A stretch of 64,000 nt of DNA from MWBF01 sp040772005 (GTDB lineage: Bacteria > Chloroflexota > Anaerolineae > CG2-30-64-16), in contig JAXGYZ010000004.1 in NCBI GenBank assembly GCA_040772005.1, positions 372,001-436,000 on the forward strand. Direction: 5' to 3'. A program made the translations under genes and the position numbers. The stretch's first letter is position 1, and the number at the start of each line of letters is the position of its first letter. The notes under the pieces are model-generated. The model worked only from the letters and a program-made list of their open reading frames with translations, made no database searches and was not told where the DNA came from. This document shows, piece by piece, positions 32,491 to 40,874 of this stretch.

Positions 32491-33135
32491 TCATGGGTTG
32501 TGGGTTAATTCCTTATATAACGCTTCCACGACATCCTCAGCCACGTCATAGCCGAAGCCACGCCGCAGCAGGAAGTCGGTCAGTTTGCGCCGAAAAGCAA
32601 CGGGATCGGCCTGGGCCAGCGCGGCCAGCCGCTCGGCCCGCGGGCGAGCCGCCTGCTGCGCGGCCTCCAGTGCGTCCACATTGGCAAGGGCCGTCTCGAT
32701 GGCCTCATTCTCCACGCCGCGCTGGCGCAACTCCTGGCGCAGCGCGTACGCCCCCTTCGGTCGAAAACGCTGGCGGTTGTCCACCCAAAAACGGGCGAAC
32801 TCCGCATCGTTGAGATAGCCCTGTTCGCTGAGACGGGTAATGACCGCCTCGACCAGCTCCGCACTGTACCCGGCCTCGGCCTGCGCCAGATACTGCCGCA
32901 CCTCCGCAATGCTGCGCGGGCGAAAGCTCAGAAAGCGGACGGCCCGATCATAGGCCTTTTGCAGGCTGTCTGCGGCTTCCAGCCGGGCGATATCCGCATC
33001 GCTCAAGAACTGCCCGATGCGCAGCGTCGCAGCGACCAGGTCAGGCAGCGCAAAGGCATACTGGCCGTCCAGGTACACATTGACCCGGTCGGCTGCGCGT
33101 TTCTGATACTGGAGGCTCGTAATCGTGCCGGCCAA
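32491..33135 (-). CDS. recX: RecX-family regulator of RecA
   Basis: This is a 214-residue protein if it starts at the TTG (33133-33135), which gives LAGTITSLQYQKRAADRVNVYLDG, the typical N-terminus. The frame could be longer, but that part would lie over a terminator hairpin. RecX three-helix repeats are visible: AVRFLSFRPRSIAEVRQYLAQ, GYLNDAEFARFWVDNRQRFRPKGAYALRQELRQRGV and FRRKLTDFLLRRGFGYDVAEDVVEALY. RecX modulates RecA filaments. It lies downstream of recA, but about 590 bases separate them. Confidence 0.88.
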   Translation of the reverse strand: MAGTITSLQYQKRAADRVNVYLDGQYAFALPDLVAATLRIGQFLSDADIARLEAADSLQKAYDRAVRFLSFRPRSIAEVRQYLAQAEAGYSAELVEAVITRLSEQGYLNDAEFARFWVDNRQRFRPKGAYALRQELRQRGVENEAIETALANVDALEAAQQAARPRAERLAALAQADPVAFRRKLTDFLLRRGFGYDVAEDVVEALYKELTHNP

Positions 33136-33160
33136 AGTGCCAACCCCAAACGCAACCAAC

Positions 33161-33206
33161 AAAAAAGAGCCGTGCGACAGCACATAACGTCCTGTCCACA
33201 GCTCTT
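33161..33206 (-). terminator. intrinsic terminator ahead of recX
   Basis: On the minus strand AAGAGC (33206-33201) pairs with GCTCTT (33170-33165). Further pairs GTG/CAC and GACAG/CTGTC lie inside, and the hairpin is followed by a T-run (33166-33161 and beyond). A transcript coming from the recA side would end here, 26 bases before the recX start. Confidence 0.75.
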
Positions 33207-33727
33207 GTTTAGAACGCGCCAAAAGCGCGCCCGTCCTTCTCCAGCCAACGGTCCGCGCAACAGCGTCAAACGCGCCAGTTCAGTGACACGGAGAGTGCCG
33301 GATGGCTCCCATCGGGGAGCATCCGGCTCGGCCTTCTGGTGCGAGCCTCCTCGCCATCGAGGGCGCTGCGCCAGCCGTCACAGAGGCTCCAGCTTGCCGG
33401 TCAGAACGAACGACCGGCGAGCCAGGCATCTGCCTGCCCCTATGCAACTCTCAGCCTGTGATAGCCTTAAGTCACCAGGCGATCGGTCAACACGATCCAC
33501 TCCCGCGAGTCTTTGGGGGTCAACGCCGCTGCGTGGCGTGCAATGACTTTCACAAGATCGCTGTGGTCAGTCGCCCCCGCCGGAACACCCCGGCTGCGGT
33601 TGGCGCCTTGCACCAATCACATCCCGGGCCTTCCGCTCACTGCACCCGTCGCAGTTAGCGGTGGGCATCAACTCAGTTACGGCAGCCACGCGCCTGAGCC
33701 CGCGGCTGCGTTCACTCCCTCAGGCGT
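33207..33727 (-). other. non-coding 520-base stretch between recA and recX; candidate structured RNA
   Basis: No frame here looks like a protein. Several hairpins are visible: CGCCTGAG/CTCAGGCG right after the recA stop; the arms GCCGGATG and CATCCGGC with CTCCC/GGGAG inside (about 33298-33328); and CCGGTC/GACCGG near 33392-33415. On the minus strand the stretch ends in the terminator at 33161-33206. I tested by eye for tmRNA, RNase P RNA, SRP RNA and tRNA signatures and found none. It could be a long recA 3' UTR, an independent RNA or decayed sequence. Confidence 0.35.
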
Positions 33728-34777
33728 CTATTCGATGGCCGCGTCGTCTGTATCGTCATCATCAGACGCTTCGACCACCTGGACCGGGATCATCGATGCT
33801 GCCGTGCGAATCGCTGTCTCGATGCGCTGGATCAACACCGGATCCTTCTCCAGGAATTCCTTGGCATTTTCACGACCCTGCCCCAGCCGCAAATCCTCGT
33901 AGCTGTAGAAGGCGCCGCGTTTCTCTATTATACCCATATTTGTGCCAAGGTCTAATAAGTCACCCGACTTGCTGATGCCCTTATTATACATGATGTCGAA
34001 CTCAGCCTGGCGGAAGGGCGCGGCGACCTTATTCTTCTTGATGGTCACGCGCGTCCGGTTGCCGACCGAGTTGCCGCCCGCCTTGATGCTCTCGATGCGC
34101 CGGATGTCCATGCGCACGCTGGCATAGAACTTGAGCGCCAGGCCGCCCGGCGTCGTCTCCGGGTTGCCGAACATGATGCCGATCTTCTGGCGCATCTGAT
34201 TGGTGAAGATGAGCGCGGTGTTGCTGGCCTTGATCGCGCCGACGAGCTTGCGCAACGCCTGCGACATCAGACGCGCCTGCAGGCCGACGTGGCTGTCGCC
34301 CATCTCGCCCTCGATCTCAGCGCGGGGCACGAGCGCCGCCACCGAGTCGATCACCACGACATCCACCGCACCGGAGCGAATCAACGCCTCCGCGATCTCC
34401 AGGGCCTGCTCGCCCGTGTCCGGCTGCGAGATGTACAGCTCATCCACGTTGACGCCGCAGCGCCGCGCATAGTCCGGGTCCAGTGCGTGCTCGACGTCGA
34501 TAAACGCCGCGATGCCGCCCATCTTCTGCGCCTCGGCGATGATGTGCTGGCAGATGGTCGTCTTGCCCGAGGACTCGGGCCCATAGATCTCGGTGATGCG
34601 ACCGCGTGGCACGCCACCGATCCCAAGCGCCAGATCCAGCGAAAGCGAACCGGTGGGGATGGCGGCGACCTTCAAGCGCTCTGCCTCACCCAACTTCATG
34701 ACAGTGCCTTCACCGAAGCGCTTCTTCAAACTTGCGAGTGTCGTATCAAGTGCCTTAATCTTGCCGGCTTCGGCCAT
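33728..34777 (-). CDS. recA: recombinase RecA
   Basis: This 349-residue recombinase starts at the ATG (34775-34777), giving MAEAGKIKALDTTLASLKKRFGEG. Walker A GPESSGKTT lies near 68. The catalytic glutamate is in AFIDVEHALDPDYARRCGVNVDELYISQPDTGEQALEI near 97-130, Walker B VVVIDSVAALVPRAEIEGEMGD is near 142-163, and DNA-binding loop 2 and FTNQMRQKIGIMFGNPETTPGGLALKFYASVRMDI follow. The acidic tail is DDDDTDDAAIE. The RBS is GAGGTAC. It has its own promoter and an SOS-like box upstream. Confidence 0.98.
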   Translation of the reverse strand: MAEAGKIKALDTTLASLKKRFGEGTVMKLGEAERLKVAAIPTGSLSLDLALGIGGVPRGRITEIYGPESSGKTTICQHIIAEAQKMGGIAAFIDVEHALDPDYARRCGVNVDELYISQPDTGEQALEIAEALIRSGAVDVVVIDSVAALVPRAEIEGEMGDSHVGLQARLMSQALRKLVGAIKASNTALIFTNQMRQKIGIMFGNPETTPGGLALKFYASVRMDIRRIESIKAGGNSVGNRTRVTIKKNKVAAPFRQAEFDIMYNKGISKSGDLLDLGTNMGIIEKRGAFYSYEDLRLGQGRENAKEFLEKDPVLIQRIETAIRTAASMIPVQVVEASDDDDTDDAAIE

Positions 34778-34838
34778 GAGAAAGTACCTCGTTTCTGAAC
34801 AGATAGGGATACGCCGATTGACTACAAAGCTAGGTTCG

Positions 34839-34867
34839 AGTGTATCGCAGAAAACGGAATATGGCAA
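34839..34867 (-). promoter_or_regulatory. promoter of recA
   Basis: On the minus strand TTGCCA (34867-34862), a 17-base spacer and TACACT (34844-34839) lie 62 bases before the recA ATG. Confidence 0.65.
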
Positions 34868-34884
34868 ATTCGCGACACCGAAAA

Positions 34885-34898
34885 CGAACATTTGTTTG
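34885..34898. promoter_or_regulatory. SOS-like (LexA-type) box upstream of recA
   Basis: CGAACATTTGTTTG differs at one base from the CGAACnnnnGTTCG consensus of Bacillus-type LexA. It lies 18 bases upstream of the recA -35 box. Confidence 0.5.
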
Positions 34899-34911
34899 AG
34901 TGTTGCCGCCT

Positions 34912-36429
34912 TTAGCGCGACCAGCTTACCGCCCGTTCCGCAGCATAGTCGTAGCGCAGCGCGATGCCGCCCAGCGCGGCCGGGGCCAGCGGAACCTGGT
35001 TGGAGCCATCCGCGTTCATCCGGTAGAGCCGCCACGCACCGTCGCGGTTGCTCAGGAACGCCAGGTACCGGCCATCCGGCGACCACGCGGGCGCGACGTT
35101 GTCGGCAGCCACTGACGTCGCGCTGGCTGGCGCAGTGAGCCGCGCCAGCCGGTTGCCGGCCGCATCGAGGAGGAAGATATCCGTGTTATCGTGCAGCCGC
35201 ACCTGGACGGCGATGCGTGAGCCGTCCGGCGACCAGGCCGGGCTGTTGATGCTGGCGTCGGTCACGAGGAGGCGGGTTGCACCGTTGGGGGCCGTGATCT
35301 GCAGGCCGCCGCCCCCGCGATAGAGCACCTCCGTGCGCTGCGGATGCCAGGCCGGCGACTGTGCATCGTTCAGCGCGGGCAGGTCCAGGCGGTTTTCGCC
35401 CTGCGCGGCCACCTGTACCAGGCCGGTCTCCGAGACCTGCGTCACCGGGAAGTCACCGATGCAGTATTGGCCGAAGGGGGTGCGCACACAGTCTCGCCCG
35501 CCAAACTGGCGGCGCAGCGCCTCGTCGGTCAGACAGCCAAAGGGAGACTGGCGGCACGTCACATCGCGGCTCACCTGCGCAAAGACGAGTGTAGCGCCGT
35601 TCGCCTGCCATGCCGGAGTGCGGGGCCGGTCAGCGCTGGCGACGCGGCGCTCTGCGCCGGTTGCCAGGTCGATCACAAAGACACCGTGGGGCGCATCCCA
35701 GCGCGCGAAGGCGAGCTCCGTGCCAGCGGGCGAGAGCGCGGGATCCAGGCCATAAGTGACGCGGCGCAAGTTCGCGCCGCCTGCATCCATCACGTAGATG
35801 TCCCCGCCCGGCGCGGTCTGGAAGGCAATCTTGCCCGTCAGCGCCGGCTGCACAGCCGTGGGCCGCGGGGCCGCGGGCGATGGCCGCGCAGCGGCAGCCT
35901 GTGTGGGCGCGGCGGTGGCCTGGGCCGGCGGCTGCGCGCTGCCAGTGGCATCTGTCACCGCGACGGTCGCCAACTCACCGAACACCTGCACGTCGCCCGC
36001 GGCAACCCAGGCCCGCGCGCCCGCATCGCCGTAGCTGACCCACAGCCAGCGGCCATCCGCCGTGCGCCCGTCCACCCACAACACCGTTGAACCGGCAGGC
36101 TGGGCCAGCACGGCTGCGTTGGCTGCGGGGCCGGCTCGCAGGACGATGCTGGCGCGGCGGCCAACTGCCATCAGCCGCGCCGCAGACGCGGGCGGAGCCG
36201 CGGTAGGCGTTGCCTCTGCGACTGGTTGCTGCGTGGGAGTGGCCGGCGTCGATATCACCGGCTGCGCAGCGGGTGACGCGGTGGCCGTCGGGGCAGCCGC
36301 GTTCTCCGTGACGGTTGCGCGCGTCAATAGCAGCGGGGTAGGCGTCGGCGGCGCAGGCGTGGGCAGCAGGCCCTGGCACGCGACCGTCGTCAGGAGGATG
36401 AGGAGCAGGGAGAGAAGCGACGACCTCAC
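34912..36429 (-). CDS. PD40/WD40-like lipoprotein with SH3-type domain (paralogue A)
   Basis: This is a 505-residue lipoprotein if it starts at GTG (36427-36429). The signal VRSSLLSLLLILLTTVAC gives a lipobox cysteine near 18. A Thr/Pro/Ala-rich linker leads to an SH3-like segment (about 80-145, VLRAGPAANAAVLAQPAGSTVLW). TolB-type beta-propeller repeats with PAWSPDGSRIAV and APAWSPDGRYLAFLSNRDG follow. Four cysteines are arranged C-x6-C-x14-C-x8-C in an insertion, and the protein ends YAAERAVSWSR. The gene at 37237-38799 shares all of these. It probably sits on the outer face of the membrane; the ligand is unknown. Its start codon lies in a repeat arm. Confidence 0.82.
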   Translation of the reverse strand: MRSSLLSLLLILLTTVACQGLLPTPAPPTPTPLLLTRATVTENAAAPTATASPAAQPVISTPATPTQQPVAEATPTAAPPASAARLMAVGRRASIVLRAGPAANAAVLAQPAGSTVLWVDGRTADGRWLWVSYGDAGARAWVAAGDVQVFGELATVAVTDATGSAQPPAQATAAPTQAAAARPSPAAPRPTAVQPALTGKIAFQTAPGGDIYVMDAGGANLRRVTYGLDPALSPAGTELAFARWDAPHGVFVIDLATGAERRVASADRPRTPAWQANGATLVFAQVSRDVTCRQSPFGCLTDEALRRQFGGRDCVRTPFGQYCIGDFPVTQVSETGLVQVAAQGENRLDLPALNDAQSPAWHPQRTEVLYRGGGGLQITAPNGATRLLVTDASINSPAWSPDGSRIAVQVRLHDNTDIFLLDAAGNRLARLTAPASATSVAADNVAPAWSPDGRYLAFLSNRDGAWRLYRMNADGSNQVPLAPAALGGIALRYDYAAERAVSWSR

Positions 36430-36676
36430 CCCCCGGCCCCCTCTCCTGCCGCGGGCACATCGCGCGCCGAGGGGGCGAGCATCCTGAGCGGGTGGACGGC
36501 CCACCGCCGTCAGCAGCGCATCGCCAGTCGAAGGATGCCCTCTCACCGGCCCGCCCCTTCGGCTGCGCTCCACCAGCCAAGCAAAGCTTGGCTGGTCGCT
36601 CCGCTCAGGGTGCTGCCTGCCTGTCTGTCGAGATTCGGCTGGCTGCCGCGGCAGGAGAGGGGGGCAAGGGGTGAGG
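36424..36676. repeat. 253-base element with 31-base inverted ends
   Basis: The left arm 36424-36454 (beginning CCTCACCCCCCGGCCCCC) matches the reverse complement of 36646-36676 at 28 of 31 positions. The interior has a further AGCCAAGC/GCTTGGCT hairpin and no credible gene. The left arm supplies the GTG start of lipoprotein A; the right arm abuts the stop of the secreted protein gene. It looks like a MITE-like insertion. Confidence 0.7.
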
Positions 36677-36682
36677 TCCTGC

Positions 36683-37216
36683 TCAATTGCGCGTCCCGTT
36701 CTGGTCGAAGCTGAAGCTGCACAACACCGAGCCATCCACCCTGTAGATCAAGATCTCGGTCCGCGCGCTGAAAGTGATGGGCGTCGCCTGCCGGTCGAAC
36801 GTGCCCGCCGTGACCCGGTCGCACCCATACGGACACGAGAACGAGACTTCCGACGCCTTGACCACAAAGGCGCCCGTGTTGACGTTGAACAGGCCGGTGG
36901 CAGTGCCGGCCGGGAAGGTCATGGAGAGGTCAGTATTGCTCTGCGTCACCGGCACGTCGACGGGACCGGGCAGCACCGGCGTGAGGGAACAGTTGTTGAC
37001 CAGGCCCGTCGAAATCGTGTTGTAAACGCCGGTCACGTTGGGCCAGGGCCGCTGCACCAGGGGCAGGAAGACGACGTGATCACCTGCGATTCCCGCGGCT
37101 GGCTGCGCCGCCGCGCTCGGTTGCACGGGGAGGACGCTGACTGCCGCGCCGAGCAGCACCAGCACCAATCCGCAGGCGAGCGCCAGACGTACGGGATGAA
37201 GACGAAGATGTGCCAT
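36683..37216 (-). CDS. secreted protein of unknown function
   Basis: This 177-residue protein has a signal peptide at 1-38 (hydrophobic core LALACGLVLVLLGAAVSVL, likely cleavage after SAAA). The mature part is beta-rich with four cysteines (NCSLTP, FSCPYGC, VLCSFSF) that could pair outside the cell. I do not recognise a family. It lies between two paralogous lipoprotein genes, 20 bases after the upstream one, so it belongs to the same unit. Its start is an ATG behind GGGAGGTACTG. Confidence 0.72.
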   Translation of the reverse strand: MAHLRLHPVRLALACGLVLVLLGAAVSVLPVQPSAAAQPAAGIAGDHVVFLPLVQRPWPNVTGVYNTISTGLVNNCSLTPVLPGPVDVPVTQSNTDLSMTFPAGTATGLFNVNTGAFVVKASEVSFSCPYGCDRVTAGTFDRQATPITFSARTEILIYRVDGSVLCSFSFDQNGTRN

Positions 37217-37236
37217 CAGTACCTCCCAAGCATGGA

Positions 37237-38799
37237 TTAGCGGCTCCAGCTCACGACGCGCTCAGCCGCGTAGGCATAGTTGAAGGTCAGCCCGGCCAGG
37301 GCCTGCGGCTGGAAGGGCGCCTGGTTTGAGCCGTCGAGGTTGGTCCGGTACAACCGCCAGGGGCCTTCGCGGTCCGTCAGGAACAACAGCTCACTTCCAT
37401 CGGGCGACCAGGCCGGCGCGACATTGTTCGGCGCGCGGGGCGAGAGCGGCGCGGGTTCGGTCACGCGCGCAAGCGTATTGCCGTTGGCATCCAACACGAA
37501 GACTTCCCAATGGTCATGCACGCGCACCTGGGCCGCAATCCGGCTGCCGTCCGGCGACCAGACCGGGCTGGCGAGGGCGGGATTGTCCACCAGCGGACGG
37601 GTCTGGCCGTCCGGCGCCATGACCTGCAGGCCGCGGCTGCCCTTATACACAATCTCGTTGCGGTACGGGTGCCAGGTGGGGCTTTGCGCGCCGGTCTGCG
37701 CTGCCAGGTCGGTCCACGCGCCATCTGCCGTGCTCACCGCGGCCAGCGTCACCTCGTTACGCAGGACCATCGCGAAGTCGCTGATGCAGTAGCGGCCATA
37801 GGGGGTCTCGATACAGTCCTTGCCTTCGAAGAACTCGCGAATCACGCTTTCGCGGAAGCAGCCGATGGGCGTATCCAGGCACAATACCTGCCCGCTGACC
37901 CGGCTGAAAGCGATGTGCCCGCCATCGGGGCTCCAGGTCGGCCCGCGCAGCCCATCGCCCTGGGTCACGCGCTGCTCCTGGCCGGTAACGAGGTCCAGGA
38001 TGTAGAGGCCGTCCGGCGGGCCCCAGCGCGTAAAGGCGATGCGCCGGCCGTCGGGCGCAAAGACCGGGTCGATGCCGTTCGTCAAGCGCTGCAAACCGCT
38101 GCCGTCCGCGTTCATCAGGTAGATTTCACCGACGGCCGGCTGGATAAGCAGGCGGCCGGCCGCGGGCGCGGGGGCCGGCGTGGGCGAGCTCGGCCGCGTA
38201 GTCGCGACCGGCGCGACCCTGGTGGCGGTTGGGATAGGGCTGGCCGTCGCGGTCGGCATGACGGTCGGCTTATCTGCGATTAGCGGGGCGCGCGTAGGGG
38301 AAGGCGCCGGAGTAGCAATGTCCGGGCTGCGCAGTACCGCTGGCAGCGCCAGCGGATCGCCGCGCAACTGCAAGTCGCTCGTCGCGGCCCAGCCATGCCG
38401 CCCGGCCTCGTCGTAAGACACCCACAGCCAGCCGCCATCGGACGTGCGCCCCTCGGCCCAAAGCACCCGCGCGCCGGTCACCTGCACAACCACCCGCGCA
38501 TCCGCCGCGGGCGCGCTGCGCAGAACGACCACATCGCCTGCGCCGGTGGCCTCCAGCCCGTCTGGCGAGCTCCGCCGCGCGGGGCGCAATGCCACCGCAG
38601 CCAGCGTGGCCGTCTGGTCGCCCGGCAGCCGCGTCGGTGAGGCCGCCAGGGTCGGGGTGCTGGCCGCCGCCGGCGCGCCGGAGGACGCGCCAGGCTGGCG
38701 CGCTGCCAGACCACCGCAGCCTGAGGCTGTCAGCGCGACCAGGGTCAACACGAGGAGGACCGGCGCAGCCCACCGGCCACGCCCGGTCGCGGACAACAT
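37237..38799 (-). CDS. PD40/WD40-like lipoprotein with SH3-type domain (paralogue B)
   Basis: This 520-residue protein starts at the ATG (38797-38799). The signal peptide has the lipobox LTASGC. A Pro/Thr/Ala linker flanks an SH3-like region (VVLRSAPAADARVVVQVTGARVLWAEG). PD40 repeats include YLMNADGSGLQRLTNGIDPVFAPDGRRIAFTRWG and APAWSPDGSELLFLTDREGPWRLYR. It has the same C-x6-C-x14-C-x8-C insertion and YAAERVVSWSR ending as paralogue A. It begins 1 base after the permease stop, so it is coupled to the export genes. Confidence 0.85.
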   Translation of the reverse strand: MLSATGRGRWAAPVLLVLTLVALTASGCGGLAARQPGASSGAPAAASTPTLAASPTRLPGDQTATLAAVALRPARRSSPDGLEATGAGDVVVLRSAPAADARVVVQVTGARVLWAEGRTSDGGWLWVSYDEAGRHGWAATSDLQLRGDPLALPAVLRSPDIATPAPSPTRAPLIADKPTVMPTATASPIPTATRVAPVATTRPSSPTPAPAPAAGRLLIQPAVGEIYLMNADGSGLQRLTNGIDPVFAPDGRRIAFTRWGPPDGLYILDLVTGQEQRVTQGDGLRGPTWSPDGGHIAFSRVSGQVLCLDTPIGCFRESVIREFFEGKDCIETPYGRYCISDFAMVLRNEVTLAAVSTADGAWTDLAAQTGAQSPTWHPYRNEIVYKGSRGLQVMAPDGQTRPLVDNPALASPVWSPDGSRIAAQVRVHDHWEVFVLDANGNTLARVTEPAPLSPRAPNNVAPAWSPDGSELLFLTDREGPWRLYRTNLDGSNQAPFQPQALAGLTFNYAYAAERVVSWSR

Positions 38800-38800
38800 G

Positions 38801-40054
38801 CTATTCGTAGCGCAAAGCCTCGATTGGGTTGAGGCGGGAGGCTCGGGTTGCCGGATAGATGCCGAAGAACAGGCCCACCGCAGCAGAGAAGCCGGTTGCC
38901 AGCAGGATCGACTGCGGTGTGACCGCGGCATTGAGATCATCCTGAAGCTGGGAGATGCCGAAAGCGCCCGCCGCGCCCAGCGCGATCCCCAGCAGGCCGC
39001 CGATGATCGCCAGCACCACCGATTCGATCAGGAATTGCGCCAGGATATGCCGCCGTTTGGCGCCGACAGCCTTGCGCAGGCCGATTTCGCGGGTGCGTTC
39101 CGTCACCGACACCAGCATGATGTTCATGATGCCGATGCCGCCGACGAGCAGGCTGATGCCTGCAATCGCACCCAGGAAGATGGTCAGGACGCCGGTAATC
39201 TGCCCGAAAATCGAGAGCAGGTCCTGCTGATTGATGACCGTGAAGTCGTCCTCATCCTGGAAGCGGATGTCATGACGCTGGCGCAGCAGCTCGCTGATTT
39301 CCTGTGCCGCGGCCTCCATGCGATCCTCGCTCACCACCTGCACATACACCACCGACAGCATGGCCTCGCCTTGCCGGTTGTGGAAGCGCGGGAACAGCCG
39401 CTCATGCGCGGTCGAAAGCGGCACCAGGACCGTCTCATCCTGGTTCCCGCCCGGCCCACCCGTGCCGCCCTTCTCCTGCAGCACGCCGATGACCTTAAAC
39501 GGGATGTTGTTGATCTTGATGGTCGCGCCGATCGGATAGGCGCCGGATTCATCGAAGAAACGCTCTGCGATCCGGCTGCCGAGGACGGCCACGCGCGCCT
39601 GCGTGCTCACGTCGGTCGCGTCGATGAAGTTCCCATAGGCGACCGGGAAGTTGCGCACCCACTCATAGGACGGGGTGATGCCTGAGACGGACAGGCGCAG
39701 TGTCGCCTTGCCGTGGCTCACATCTGCCGAAGCCATCACCTCCGGGGCCACGCCCACGGCATCCGGCACATTGAAAGGGTCGGCGATGGCCTCGGCATCC
39801 TTTAGCGACAGGGTCAACCCGGAGGAGCTCCGGCCCATCGTGGCCTGATCCAGGTTGCCAGGCACGACGAACAGCAGGTTCGTGCCGATGCTCTGCAACT
39901 GATCCGCGACGAGCGCCTGCACCCCCTGGCCGACGGAAAGCAAAGTGATGACAGCCCCGACGCCGATGATGATGCCCAGCATCGTCAGCGTGGAACGCAG
40001 CTTGTTCACGGACAGCGCGCGCAGCGCAAGGCGGATTTGTTCAACGATGCCCAT
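38801..40054 (-). CDS. MacB-type ABC transporter permease (FtsX fold)
   Basis: This 417-residue protein has an N-terminal membrane helix (LRSTLTMLGIIIGVGAVITLLSVGQGVQ, 19-46). A large periplasmic-type domain (about 50-285) follows, then three membrane helices with the FtsX signature LLVGGIGIMNIMLVSVTERTREIGLRKAVGAKRRHILAQFLIESVVL. MacB-like systems export peptides, antibiotics or lipoproteins by a mechanotransmission cycle and not by channelling substrate through the membrane. It follows the ATPase gene by 3 bases. The ATPase is a separate protein here. Confidence 0.92.
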   Translation of the reverse strand: MGIVEQIRLALRALSVNKLRSTLTMLGIIIGVGAVITLLSVGQGVQALVADQLQSIGTNLLFVVPGNLDQATMGRSSSGLTLSLKDAEAIADPFNVPDAVGVAPEVMASADVSHGKATLRLSVSGITPSYEWVRNFPVAYGNFIDATDVSTQARVAVLGSRIAERFFDESGAYPIGATIKINNIPFKVIGVLQEKGGTGGPGGNQDETVLVPLSTAHERLFPRFHNRQGEAMLSVVYVQVVSEDRMEAAAQEISELLRQRHDIRFQDEDDFTVINQQDLLSIFGQITGVLTIFLGAIAGISLLVGGIGIMNIMLVSVTERTREIGLRKAVGAKRRHILAQFLIESVVLAIIGGLLGIALGAAGAFGISQLQDDLNAAVTPQSILLATGFSAAVGLFFGIYPATRASRLNPIEALRYE

Positions 40055-40057
40055 ATG

Positions 40058-40873
40058 CTAACACCCCCGCGGCCGGCCCAGGCGCGACGCATAGGCCGAA
40101 TCGCCGGCCACGCGTGGTTCCGTCACCTGGGTGTCGCTGTCGATCAACCCGTCATACAGCCGGATGATGCGGCGGGTGTGCTCGGCAATGTCCGGCTCGT
40201 GCGTGACCAGGATCACCGTGATGCCCTGCTCGATGTTCAACCGCTGAAAGATGCCCATGACCTCGGCCCCGGCCTTGGAATCCAGATTGCCGGTCGGCTC
40301 GTCAGCCATGATGATGCTGGGCCGGTTGACCAGGGCGCGGGCGATCGCGACACGCTGCTGCTGGCCGCCGGACAACTCGTTAGGCCGGTGATGCAGCCGG
40401 TTGCCCAGGCCCACCAGGTCCAGCGCGGCGCGGGCGCGGCTGTGCCGCTCGGCTGCCCGTGAGCCCGAGTAGATGAGCGGCAGCTCGACGTTGGACAGCG
40501 CATCCGTACGCGCCAGCAGGTTGAAACTCTGGAACACGAAGCCGATCCGCCGGTTGCGGATGTCGGCCAACTGGTCATCGTTGAGCCGCGAAACATCCTC
40601 ACCGGCTAAGCGGTACTGCCCCCCTGTGGGCTGGTCCAGGCAGCCGATGATGTTCATCAGCGTCGACTTGCCCGAACCGGACGGCCCCATGATGGCGACC
40701 ATCTCCCCCTGGCAGATGGTCAGCGAGACGCCGCGCAGCGCGTGCACCTGCACGTCGCCCATCTGGTAGACCTTGGTGAGGTCCTGAATCTCGATAACGG
40801 GGCCGCCGGCCGGGCTGACGGCCATAGCGGGGCCGGCCTGGGCCACTGGTTGCGCTAGCATCGTCGCGTCCAT
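40058..40873 (-). CDS. ABC transporter ATPase (MacB/LolD type)
   Basis: This 271-residue ATPase has Walker A GPSGSGKST near 63, the Q-loop FVFQSFNLLARTDALSNVELPL near 112, the signature LSGGQQQRVAIARALVNRPSIIMADEPTGNLDS near 165-197 and the H-loop VTHEPDI. The N-terminal 25 residues are an extra alanine/proline-rich stretch. The start ATG (40871-40873) is 1 base after the MacA stop. It pairs with the permease at 38801-40054. Confidence 0.94.
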   Translation of the reverse strand: MDATMLAQPVAQAGPAMAVSPAGGPVIEIQDLTKVYQMGDVQVHALRGVSLTICQGEMVAIMGPSGSGKSTLMNIIGCLDQPTGGQYRLAGEDVSRLNDDQLADIRNRRIGFVFQSFNLLARTDALSNVELPLIYSGSRAAERHSRARAALDLVGLGNRLHHRPNELSGGQQQRVAIARALVNRPSIIMADEPTGNLDSKAGAEVMGIFQRLNIEQGITVILVTHEPDIAEHTRRIIRLYDGLIDSDTQVTEPRVAGDSAYASRLGRPRGC

Positions 40874-40874
40874 G

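Noticed and set aside
33207..33727. tmRNA, RNase P RNA or SRP RNA between recA and recX
   Set aside because: None of the diagnostic conserved blocks was seen on either strand, so only an unnamed candidate RNA is reported.
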